A DNA stretch of 27,871 nucleotides from JAWPMT01 sp964653795 (GTDB taxonomy: Bacteria; Bacteroidota; Bacteroidia; Cytophagales; Cyclobacteriaceae), in NCBI GenBank assembly GCA_964653795.1, contig CAZZHO010000046.1:1-27871 (forward strand), in the 5' to 3' direction. Every line of letters begins with the position of its first letter. The first letter of the stretch is position 1. The notes beneath the pieces are model-generated. The model was not told where the DNA came from. It searched no databases and worked only from the letters and a program-made list of their open reading frames with translations. The position numbers were made by a program, and so were the translations under genes. Below, piece by piece: positions 1 to 7,466 of this stretch.

Positions 1-749
1 ATAATTACCTTCCTAATCCGGTATTTAACGACACTCTAAGGCAATCCACCTTCCTGCTGGATACAGACACAGCATCGTTGGGCTTTACGGGTATCTCACA
101 TAGTATCCCAATACAGTTTCAAATTCATTATAATCTGGATGATTTTAGGGTAGGCTTTGGTTTTAATTGGGAGAAGCAGTTTGTTTCCGAGCTTCAACCA
201 ACCATTTTGGAGAATCAGATCAGGCCATACCAGCCAAACTTCAATTCAACCCAATTCACCAGGATTTTCGGGGTTCTAGGGTATAAGTTCTATGAATACT
301 GGGATTACACTTTTGTGGCAGAGTTGGAAGCTGGAAGAATTGCCGCTGGGAAAGAATTTAACAAGGAGCTCATTACAAGGGGCGTTTACGCTAATATTGG
401 CGTAAGCATCGAGCAGAATTGGTCAGAGTATTTCAGGCTTATATTGAAGCCTAGCTATGAAATCAAAAGCTATCGAGTAGGGCCTGTAGGTCTTGAAAGT
501 ATTAGGCATAATCATAATGCCTTTTTCCTCAGGTTTGGTATAAGTATCAATATACCAGAGATTCCCAGAACGCCTATTGATGCCGATCATGTGCAATTGA
601 AGCACGTTATTACTGACCCTTCTACTGGGAGGTTGATGGAAGTAAGAGGTCAACCGATATGGAAAAAGCAGAATCCTAAAGTCGGAGAAAACCACCGTAA
701 ACTTTGGCGCTACAAGAATAAAAATAAGCGCAAACTCAATCCTTATTAA
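1..749 (+). CDS. Outer-membrane beta-barrel-like protein, 5' partial
   Basis: The frame is open from the first complete codon at position 3 to the stop at 749, so the gene begins before the window. A TTG at 78 is an internal codon and need not be the start. The visible ~248 residues alternate polar and aromatic/hydrophobic positions in short strands (for example the FRVGFGFNW, IFGVLGYKF and NAFFLRFGISI segments), as in outer-membrane beta-barrels. After about residue 190 of the visible part the sequence becomes a basic, hydrophilic tail rich in Lys, Asn and Arg, ending KRKLNPY, which is unusual for a barrel whose last strand normally ends in Phe. It lies 69 bp upstream of gyrA on the same strand. 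I do not recognise a named family. The barrel call is an inference from strand pattern only. Confidence 0.6.
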   Translation, partial: NYLPNPVFNDTLRQSTFLLDTDTASLGFTGISHSIPIQFQIHYNLDDFRVGFGFNWEKQFVSELQPTILENQIRPYQPNFNSTQFTRIFGVLGYKFYEYWDYTFVAELEAGRIAAGKEFNKELITRGVYANIGVSIEQNWSEYFRLILKPSYEIKSYRVGPVGLESIRHNHNAFFLRFGISINIPEIPRTPIDADHVQLKHVITDPSTGRLMEVRGQPIWKKQNPKVGENHRKLWRYKNKNKRKLNPY

Positions 750-818
750 AAGAGGATTTGTAGAGTGAAAATTGCTTAAATTGCAGGCTGTTTTACCTAA
801 TTTTTATTTGGTCTATAC

Positions 819-3368
819 ATGTCAGACGGAGATATAGAGAACGGGCAAGAGGGGTCAGGAATTGAAGATCACAACATCATCCCAATTAATATAGAGGATG
901 AGATGAGGGGCGCCTACATCGATTACTCGATGAGCGTCATTATTTCAAGAGCACTACCAGATGTTAGAGATGGTTTAAAGCCAGTACATCGTCGTATCCT
1001 TTATGGAATGGACGAGCTCGGCGTAAACTACAATCGCCCCTATAAGAAGTGTGCTAGAATAGTAGGGGATGTACTGGGAAAGTATCATCCTCATGGTGAC
1101 ACTGCCGTATATGATACTTTGGTGCGTATGGCGCAAGAGTGGTCATTGAGATACCCTCTTGTAGATGGTCAAGGTAACTTTGGTTCTGTTGATGGCGACT
1201 CACCTGCTGCCATGAGATACACCGAAGCCAGATTGAAGCGTATTTCTGAAGAACTGTTGGCAGATATCGGTAAGAATACAGTGGACTTTCAGCCGAATTA
1301 TGATGACTCGGCCAATGAACCAACCGTGCTGCCAGCTAAATTTCCTAATCTTCTTTTGAATGGTGCTTCCGATATTGCTGTGGGTATTGCTACCAATATG
1401 CCTCCCCACAACCTGACCGAAACGATAAATGGGGTTATAGCCTACATAGACAATCGTGACATTACAATCTCTGAATTGACAGAGCATGTTTCTGCTCCGG
1501 ATTTTCCTACTGGAGGTACAATCTATGGGTATCAGGGAGTTAGATCTGCTTTTGAGACAGGTAGGGGTAGAATTGTATTAAGGGCAAAAGCGGAAATTGA
1601 GCCTTTAAGAAACGACAAGGAACAAATAGTAGTTACGGAGATACCCTATCAGGTAAATAAAGCTTCGATGATAGAGCGTACAGCTCAACTTATCAACGAG
1701 AAGAAACTAGAAGGTATTTCCGACCTTCGGGACGAATCAGATAGACAGGGATTAAGGATTGTATATGAGCTGAAAAGAGATGCGATTCCAAATATCGTAC
1801 TGAACAATCTTTATAAATATACTCAGCTCCAAAGCTCCTTTAGTGTCAACAATGTTGCGCTGGTAAATGGCAGACCAAGGACACTGAACTTAAAAGAGCT
1901 TATTCACTACTATGTTGAGCACCGACATGAGGTTATTACCAGAAGAACTCAATTTGAACTCGACGAAGCTGAAAAGAGAGCTCATATCTTAGAAGGTTAC
2001 CTTATCGCGTTAGATAACCTCGATGCTGTCATTGAATTGATTAGAAATTCCAGAGATCCTGAAACAGCGAAGAACGGATTGATGGAGAGCTTCGGTTTGA
2101 CCGAGATACAGGCCAAGGCCATTCTTGAAATGAGACTGCAGCGTCTTACTGGACTTGAAAGAGAAAAAATCCAGCAGGAATATGAAGAGATCAAGGAGTT
2201 AATCGAAAGGTTAAAAGCAATTCTTGCCAGTGAGGAGCTAAGAATGCAATTGATCAAAGATGAGCTAATTGAAGTAAGAGATCGCTACGGAGACGAGAGA
2301 AGAACGGATATCATCCATGCTGCAGATGAATTCACAGCAGAGGACATGATTCCGGATGAGGAAATGGCGATTATGATTTCTCATCAAGGTTATATTAAAA
2401 GAACGCCCCTTGTAGAGTACAGAACTCAAGGGAGAGGTGGAGTTGGGTCAAGGGCCGCTAGTTCAAAAGATGACGATTTTACAGAACACTTATTTGTAGC
2501 AACAGCACATAATTACCTTTTGATCTTTACTGAGTTTGGTAAGGTTTACTGGAAGAAGGTTTGGGAAATACCTGAGGGCAGTAAAGTTGCAAAAGGAAGA
2601 GCAATCCAAAACCTCATCAATATTGATGCTGACGATAAGGTGAAAGCCGTCCTTAATGTAAAATCACTAACTGATCCTGATTATCTCAACAACACATACA
2701 TCATCATGTGTACGAGACAAGGGACAATTAAGAAGACATCACTTGAAGCATACAGCCGACCCAGACAGAACGGTATTAATGCAATCACGATCAATGAAGG
2801 GGATATATTGTTACAAGCTCGTCTTACCAACGGCGATAGTCATGTGTTGATTGCTACTGACAGTGGCCGAGCGATTCATTTCCATGAGTCTGATGTTAGA
2901 AGCATGGGAAGAACTGCAGCGGGAGTAAGAGGAGTTAGTCTGGATCCAGCCACCGAACGTGTCATAGGGATGGTCTGTGTACAACATGAAGAAAATCCGA
3001 CGTTATTAGTGGTATCAGAAAAAGGATATGGCAAAAGATCAGACCTTGGAGACTATCGAATTACGAAAAGAGGTGGCAAGGGTGTCAAAACTTTAAACAT
3101 TACAGATAAAACTGGACTACTTGTGGCTATTCAGGACGTAGTGGATGGAGATGATTTAATGATAATAAATCGTTCTGGAATCGCTATCAGGACTCCTGTG
3201 GTTGACTTGAGAGTAATGGGTAGAGCTACTCAAGGAGTTAAGCTTATTAGATTGAATGATGATGATGAAATTTCGGCAGTAGAGAAGATTGAATTTATTG
3301 CAGTAGAAGAAAGCGAAGAAGATGGTGCCGAAAATGTTGACAATAGCGAGAAAAATGATGAAAATTGA
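819..3368 (+). CDS. gyrA: DNA gyrase subunit A
   Basis: This is the breakage-reunion subunit of DNA gyrase, which works with GyrB to introduce negative supercoils using ATP. The 849-aa length is normal. The N-terminal winged-helix/tower region carries the catalytic tyrosine Tyr134 in AAMRYTEARL. The quinolone-determining region reads HPHGDTAVYDT, with Thr95 and Asp99 at the E. coli Ser83 and Asp87 positions. A long coiled coil follows (about 380-500), then the C-terminal beta-pinwheel. The GyrA box is QGRGGVG at residues 537-543, a divergent form of QRRGGKG but still a Gly-rich box, which favours GyrA over ParC. The protein ends in an acidic tail (ESEEDGAENVDNSEKNDEN). The ATG at 819 is the first plausible start. 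A TPR gene starts 19 bp downstream and is probably co-transcribed. Confidence 0.97.
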   Translation: MSDGDIENGQEGSGIEDHNIIPINIEDEMRGAYIDYSMSVIISRALPDVRDGLKPVHRRILYGMDELGVNYNRPYKKCARIVGDVLGKYHPHGDTAVYDTLVRMAQEWSLRYPLVDGQGNFGSVDGDSPAAMRYTEARLKRISEELLADIGKNTVDFQPNYDDSANEPTVLPAKFPNLLLNGASDIAVGIATNMPPHNLTETINGVIAYIDNRDITISELTEHVSAPDFPTGGTIYGYQGVRSAFETGRGRIVLRAKAEIEPLRNDKEQIVVTEIPYQVNKASMIERTAQLINEKKLEGISDLRDESDRQGLRIVYELKRDAIPNIVLNNLYKYTQLQSSFSVNNVALVNGRPRTLNLKELIHYYVEHRHEVITRRTQFELDEAEKRAHILEGYLIALDNLDAVIELIRNSRDPETAKNGLMESFGLTEIQAKAILEMRLQRLTGLEREKIQQEYEEIKELIERLKAILASEELRMQLIKDELIEVRDRYGDERRTDIIHAADEFTAEDMIPDEEMAIMISHQGYIKRTPLVEYRTQGRGGVGSRAASSKDDDFTEHLFVATAHNYLLIFTEFGKVYWKKVWEIPEGSKVAKGRAIQNLINIDADDKVKAVLNVKSLTDPDYLNNTYIIMCTRQGTIKKTSLEAYSRPRQNGINAITINEGDILLQARLTNGDSHVLIATDSGRAIHFHESDVRSMGRTAAGVRGVSLDPATERVIGMVCVQHEENPTLLVVSEKGYGKRSDLGDYRITKRGGKGVKTLNITDKTGLLVAIQDVVDGDDLMIINRSGIAIRTPVVDLRVMGRATQGVKLIRLNDDDEISAVEKIEFIAVEESEEDGAENVDNSEKNDEN

Positions 3369-3387
3369 AGACAGAAACCTAACTAAA

Positions 3388-4572
3388 ATGAGATTTATAC
3401 TTACCATAATGATTTGTGTATGCACCTTAGGGGGGCTTCAAGCTCAGAAGAAACCGAAGGTCGGCCAAATTGACAAAGCCTTGAAGAGCGGCGATTATGA
3501 AACTGCAAGGACTATTGCAGATCAGGCATCTGAATATGAGAAATTGAAAGATGACCCTAAGACTTGGTTTGCAAGAGCAAGAGCCTATGTGTCCATTGAT
3601 ACAGCAAATGCCAACATAGTGGACAATCCTATGTCTGTAGCTATGAGTTCCTTTGACAAAGCAAGAGAACTGGCGGGAGGAGATGTTTCTAAACTTTATA
3701 CTACAGATGCAATAGGGCTCCCGGTTGCATTTGAGCAACACATCGAAAATTATTGGGCTTATTACTTCAACAAAGGAGCGACTGCTTATGGTGAGGAAGA
3801 ATTCGCCAATGCCGTTGAGTCTTTTGAGAAGGCGCAAATGATCAACCCTACAGATACTAATGCGGCAATAAACGGCGGTCTTGCAGCGCACAATGCACAG
3901 ATGTATGATGCTGCTTCGAGGAACTATCAGAAAGCTATTGACAATGGCGTTACTAGCAAGGACATCTATTCTCTTTACATTTCAATTCTTACTGCTGAAG
4001 AGACGCAAGACCTGGACAAAGCGCTAGAAATTAATAGAACAGCCCAAGAACTATATGAAGGTGATAAAGACCTTGCCCGTCAAGAGATTAACCTTCTTCT
4101 GACAATGGGTAAGAAAGATGAAGCTAAGTCTAATATTGAGAAGCAATTGGAGGCTGAGCCGAATAACCCTGATTACCACTTCTCATACGGAGTTTTGTTA
4201 GAAGAGACTGGAGATTTGGAAGGGGCGAGAAATTCATATACTAAAGCCCTCGAAGCTGATGAAAACCACTTCAATGCCAATTTCAACCTTGGAGTAATGC
4301 TCATCAATGAAGCTAATGCTATCATAAAAGAGAGAAATAATCTGGGGATCTCTGATGCTGACCTTAAGAAAGCAGATGAACTAGATCCTAAAATCGATGC
4401 TAAGTTAGAGGCTGCTTTACCACAGTGGGAGAAAATCCATGAGATTGAGCCGGGTGAGGAAAACGCTATGACTACTTTGAGATTCATCTACTTGCAATTG
4501 AAGCAAACTGACAAAGCTGCGGCAATCCAGGATAAGATTGATGCAGCGGGATTTGAAGAAGATGATGAATAG
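3388..4572 (+). CDS. Secreted tetratricopeptide-repeat protein
   Basis: The start chosen is the ATG at 3388, giving 394 aa, because it opens directly into a signal peptide (MRFILTIMICVCTLGGLQAQ, probable signal peptidase I cleavage after the QA). Upstream in-frame starts would overlap gyrA and bury the signal. The mature protein is largely helical, with TPR-like repeats at roughly 121-157 (NKGATAYGEEEFANAVESFE), 158-190, 227-260, 261-294 and a degenerate one near 345-390. TPR arrays are protein-interaction scaffolds; in Bacteroidota such periplasmic or surface TPR proteins are common, but partners cannot be deduced here. It follows gyrA by 19 bp and is followed by a strong hairpin terminator, so it probably ends the gyrA transcription unit. 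Confidence 0.9.
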   Translation: MRFILTIMICVCTLGGLQAQKKPKVGQIDKALKSGDYETARTIADQASEYEKLKDDPKTWFARARAYVSIDTANANIVDNPMSVAMSSFDKARELAGGDVSKLYTTDAIGLPVAFEQHIENYWAYYFNKGATAYGEEEFANAVESFEKAQMINPTDTNAAINGGLAAHNAQMYDAASRNYQKAIDNGVTSKDIYSLYISILTAEETQDLDKALEINRTAQELYEGDKDLARQEINLLLTMGKKDEAKSNIEKQLEAEPNNPDYHFSYGVLLEETGDLEGARNSYTKALEADENHFNANFNLGVMLINEANAIIKERNNLGISDADLKKADELDPKIDAKLEAALPQWEKIHEIEPGEENAMTTLRFIYLQLKQTDKAAAIQDKIDAAGFEEDDE

Positions 4573-4595
4573 TTTCTATAGATATTAACACACTT

Positions 4596-4625
4596 AAAAG
4601 CCGCATTTTCAATGTGGCTTTTTTT
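4596..4625 (+). terminator. Rho-independent terminator after the gyrA-TPR unit
   Basis: A 12-bp stem (4596-4607 pairing with 4611-4622, one G-T wobble) with a 3-nt loop runs into a T tract ending at 4625. It lies 23 bp after the TPR stop codon. The A-rich 5' side would also make it usable from the other strand, but no minus-strand gene approaches it. Confidence 0.85.
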
Positions 4626-4725
4626 ATGCCCTTTCGTCGGCACATATTCCTGTTGATTCTTAGTTGTTATTTCTTTCAGGAATTAGAATAGATTTTTACA
4701 ACTCAACCACTAAGAAAGAGAGTAC

Positions 4726-5148
4726 ATGATCAGTATCAGTTCTTCCAGTATGGACGAGTTAAAATCTTGCTGGCGAAAGCTAGAAGGAGAATATCAACTA
4801 GTAGAGAAAATCCACTTGGACCCCAAGCAGCTGGAATACAAAATGATCATCAGTAAGCTTTCTAAAGAGGACATAAGTCCGGTACTAAAAAGTATCGCTG
4901 AGAAAGTCTTTGAAGCTGACGAATTACTTCATGATGAATCCTTCTTTATCGATTTTTCTTTTCAGAATTTTCTAAAAAGAGTAGAGGATGAAAGATCTGG
5001 ATTGAAAAAATATCCCGGAATTAGTCGGCTAGTGTTTGTTTGGGGGGAACTTCAAACCATGGAAAAAAGGATGCTATACGATTACCTGACAGAACTGGCT
5101 TCTGTATACAGAAACGATAGCAATTCATCAATCAGAGCAATCAATTAA
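4726..5148 (+). CDS. Hypothetical 140-aa cytosolic protein
   Basis: The product has no signal peptide or membrane segment and is predicted mainly helical, with mixed charge (Lys/Glu-rich) and a Trp-Gly-Glu-Leu segment near residue 107. The ATG at 4726 is preceded by a purine-rich AAGAAAGAGAG stretch that could act as a ribosome-binding site; a second in-frame ATG at 4750 would give a 132-aa form without the Ser-rich start (ISISSSS). Base composition resembles neighbouring genes and no competing frame is better, so it is likely a real gene. I do not recognise a family. It stands alone after a terminator, with the possible start of another gene 17 bp downstream before the assembly gap. Confidence 0.7.
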   Translation: MISISSSSMDELKSCWRKLEGEYQLVEKIHLDPKQLEYKMIISKLSKEDISPVLKSIAEKVFEADELLHDESFFIDFSFQNFLKRVEDERSGLKKYPGISRLVFVWGELQTMEKRMLYDYLTELASVYRNDSNSSIRAIN

Positions 5149-5165
5149 TTCAACAATATCTAGCT

Positions 5166-5188
5166 ATGAAATTCATCCGTTACATTAT
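5166..5188 (+). CDS. Possible start of a small plus-strand gene truncated by the assembly gap
   Basis: An ATG at 5166, 17 bp after the stop of the 140-aa gene, reads MKFIRYI before the N run. This basic-then-hydrophobic opening resembles a signal peptide or membrane segment. Only seven complete codons are visible, so this is tentative. It matters because the same gap must also contain the C-terminus of citrate synthase read from the other strand. Confidence 0.2.
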
Positions 5189-5288
5189 NNNNNNNNNNNN
5201 NNNNNNNNNNNNNNNNNNNNNNNNNNNNNNNNNNNNNNNNNNNNNNNNNNNNNNNNNNNNNNNNNNNNNNNNNNNNNNNNNNNNNNNN
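5189..5288. other. Assembly gap 1 (100 N, unknown true length)
   Basis: The run is exactly 100 N, the usual placeholder for a gap of unknown size. Citrate synthase is cut at residue 366, and about 60 residues of the usual C-terminus (some 180 bp) are missing, with no matching sequence on the far side. The real gap is therefore longer than written. Confidence 0.95.
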
Positions 5289-6388
5289 GAATAGAAATCC
5301 ACATTAGGATAGAGTTTTCTATCTACGAAGTACTGATCATTTAGTGCTTCCTCTTCTAAGCCTTTGGCAATATCCAATACAGGATCATTTACACCCAAAG
5401 CGGCAAGTACTTCATCAGCTGCCTTCTTGATGATTCTAGCCCTTGGATCGAAATTCTTATAAACCCTGTGTCCAAAGCCCATAAGCCTAAATGGATCGTC
5501 CTTGTCTTTTGCCTTGGCCATCCATTTCTTAGTATCACCTCCATCTTCTTTTATTCCTTCAAGCATCTCGATTACTGCCTGGTTTGCACCACCGTGCAAT
5601 GGCCCCCAAAGGGCATTGATTCCTGCAGAAAGAGAGGCATATAAGCTCGCCTGAGAAGAGCCAACAATTCGAACGGTAGAAGCGGAACAGTTTTGCTCAT
5701 GGTCCGCATGTAGGATTAACAACTTATCAAGTGCTTTAGCTACTACCGGATCTACTTCAAAATCCGTTGAAGGCACAGCAAACATCATTTTCAAGAAGTT
5801 GCTGCAGTAATCGAGTTTGTTATCAGGATAATTGACAGGATGTCCAATTTGGTTTTTGTAACTCCATGCTGCGAAGGTTGGCATCTTCGCCATGATTCTG
5901 ATGATGCTTAGATCCACTTCAGTACCTGATCTCATTGGATCAAGGCTCTTAGGATAAAAAGCTGTGAGGGCAGTTACCAAAGAGGAAAGAACACCCATAG
6001 GGTGTGAACTGGAAGGGAATCCATCAAGAATCTTTTTGAAATCCTCATGGACAAGGGTGTGATTTGTTATCTCTTGCTGGAATTCAGCCAATTTTGCTTG
6101 GGAAGGAAGTTCGCCATAGATCAGGAGATAGGAGACTTCAAGAAAGGTTGATTGATCAGCTAATTGTTCGATAGGATATCCTCTGTACCTAAGAATTCCT
6201 TTTTCTCCATCCAGGAAAGTAATTGCACTTGTTGTCGATCCAGTGTTTTTAAAACCTGGATCTATCGTGATCACTCCGGATTGTCCCCGAAACTTACTTA
6301 TGTCTATTGCTTTTTCCTGTTCCGAACCTTCAATTAGTGGTAGTTCGTAAGCTTGACCATCTACTTTGATCTCTGCCGTATTTGACAT
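5289..6388 (-). CDS. gltA: Citrate synthase, 3' end lost in assembly gap
   Basis: This enzyme condenses acetyl-CoA and oxaloacetate to citrate, the entry step of the TCA cycle, in the cytosol. The 366 visible residues match the hexameric Gram-negative type: the N-terminal beta domain (KVDGQAYELPLIEG...), then catalytic His265 in GPLHGGANQ, His307 in the signature GFGHRVYKNFDPRA, and Asp364 in LYPNVDFY, equivalent to E. coli His264, His305 and Asp362. The sequence enters the gap just after NVDFY, so about 60 C-terminal residues, including the expected RPRQ-type substrate-binding Arg region, are not visible. Any reading across the N run is meaningless because the gap size is arbitrary. It lies 65 bp downstream of the SPFH gene on the same strand and may share its transcript. 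Confidence 0.95.
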
Positions 6389-6453
6389 CTTATTCCCTGA
6401 TTTAATATTTTGTTGATGAATCTATGTTAATAATCAAAAATAGCTTGGATTGT

Positions 6454-7278
6454 TTAGTTGCCACCAAGGATCAGTGGTAAACCGTCTCCACCACTACCAA
6501 TTACAATCACTTTAGCGTTTTCTGAGTTAGAAAGTTCCCTTGTAGCCTCAATTCCTCTCATTTTTAGCAGGTTGCTGGTAAGGCTGTTGTTAATAATATT
6601 GTTAGCTCTGGCTTCACCTTCTGCCATTATCCTTTTCCTCTCTGCTTCACTTCTTTCTTTGTCAAGTCTAAATTGATAGGCCAATGCCTCTTGTTCTTGC
6701 TTGAGCTTGTTTTCGATAGCCTCACGAATTTGCTCTGGCAATTTGATGGCTCTTATCAAAAGGGCTCTCATGACAACATTATTGCCTTCTTCACCGAGTA
6801 TTGCCTCTGTTTCTGTTTTAATGGAAGCCTCCACTTCAGGTCGTTTTGTGGAGTAAATTTCTTCGGCAGTATATCGTCCCATCACCTGTCTAACGGTGGA
6901 TCGAACCTCAGGTATAACAAGCCTCCGGATGTAATCCCTTTGAAATGTTTCATGGATAAACCCGATTTTATCATACATAGGGTGAAATCGCACGCTGATG
7001 TCCACATTGATGTTCAATCCATTCTTATCCAATACATCCATTTGTTCCTCAATCTGATTTTCAGAAACGTCATATAGATAGACGTCATTCCAAGGGGCTT
7101 TCACATTGAATCCAGGCACGATGATGTTCTCTTTGTCCAATCCTCCACTAAATTTTTTGAATATGACGGCTCTTTCGTTGGCTTGTACAGTATAAAAAAT
7201 ACTGTTGGAGAGGGAAAATAGTACAACTGCAGAAATGGCCAGTATAACTATCAGTGGAAGGTATTTTCGATTATTCAT
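6454..7278 (-). CDS. SPFH/prohibitin-family membrane protein
   Basis: The 274-aa product has one N-terminal membrane anchor (about residues 7-27, LIVILAISAVVLFSL) followed by a Band 7/SPFH domain (about 30-200) with the typical opening VQANERAVIFKKFSGG and a Glu/Arg/Lys-rich helix (about 185-235, KQEQEALAYQFRLDKERSEAERKRIMAEGEA) that in this family drives oligomerisation. It ends in a Gly-rich tail. Relatives are prohibitins and HflK/HflC, ring-forming scaffolds that in bacteria often modulate membrane proteases such as FtsH. No HflK/C partner is adjacent, and prohibitin-like is the better description. The ATG at 7278 gives a clean anchor. A TAnnTTTG-type promoter box lies 28 bp upstream. Confidence 0.88.
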   Translation of the reverse strand: MNNRKYLPLIVILAISAVVLFSLSNSIFYTVQANERAVIFKKFSGGLDKENIIVPGFNVKAPWNDVYLYDVSENQIEEQMDVLDKNGLNINVDISVRFHPMYDKIGFIHETFQRDYIRRLVIPEVRSTVRQVMGRYTAEEIYSTKRPEVEASIKTETEAILGEEGNNVVMRALLIRAIKLPEQIREAIENKLKQEQEALAYQFRLDKERSEAERKRIMAEGEARANNIINNSLTSNLLKMRGIEATRELSNSENAKVIVIGSGGDGLPLILGGN

Positions 7279-7305
7279 GATTGATGTTAGATGTGTTCAA
7301 AAGTT

Positions 7306-7313
7306 CAAAGATA
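7306..7313 (-). promoter_or_regulatory. Bacteroidota -7 promoter box for the SPFH-gltA unit
   Basis: On the minus strand the sequence reads TATCTTTG, an exact match to the Bacteroidota -7 consensus TAnnTTTG, 28 bp before the SPFH start codon. An upstream TTTTG exists, but its spacing (about 14 bp) is shorter than the usual ~19, so the -33 element is uncertain. Confidence 0.45.
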
Positions 7314-7466
7314 ACAACCCAGAACAGCAAAATAGTTTTCATTAATGGGATTATAAATGGACTCTTTTGTGTTCTTCGCAGGTCATATATAACCATTCGA
7401 CGAACAGTATCTTGATGTTTTTGGAAAAGATGGATTTATCCATGAAATTCCTTCCAAAAGCTGTTT

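Noticed and set aside
1086..1120. Quinolone-resistance substitution in gyrA
   Set aside because: Thr at the Ser83-equivalent position is wild type in several bacteria, and the Asp87 equivalent is intact.
3427..3891. 154-codon minus-strand open frame inside the TPR gene
   Set aside because: It lies wholly within a well-supported gene on the other strand, has Cys/Arg-rich shadow-like composition and no recognisable domain.
6673..7077. 134-codon plus-strand open frame within the SPFH gene
   Set aside because: It is antisense to a clear SPFH domain and lacks protein-like features or independent signals.
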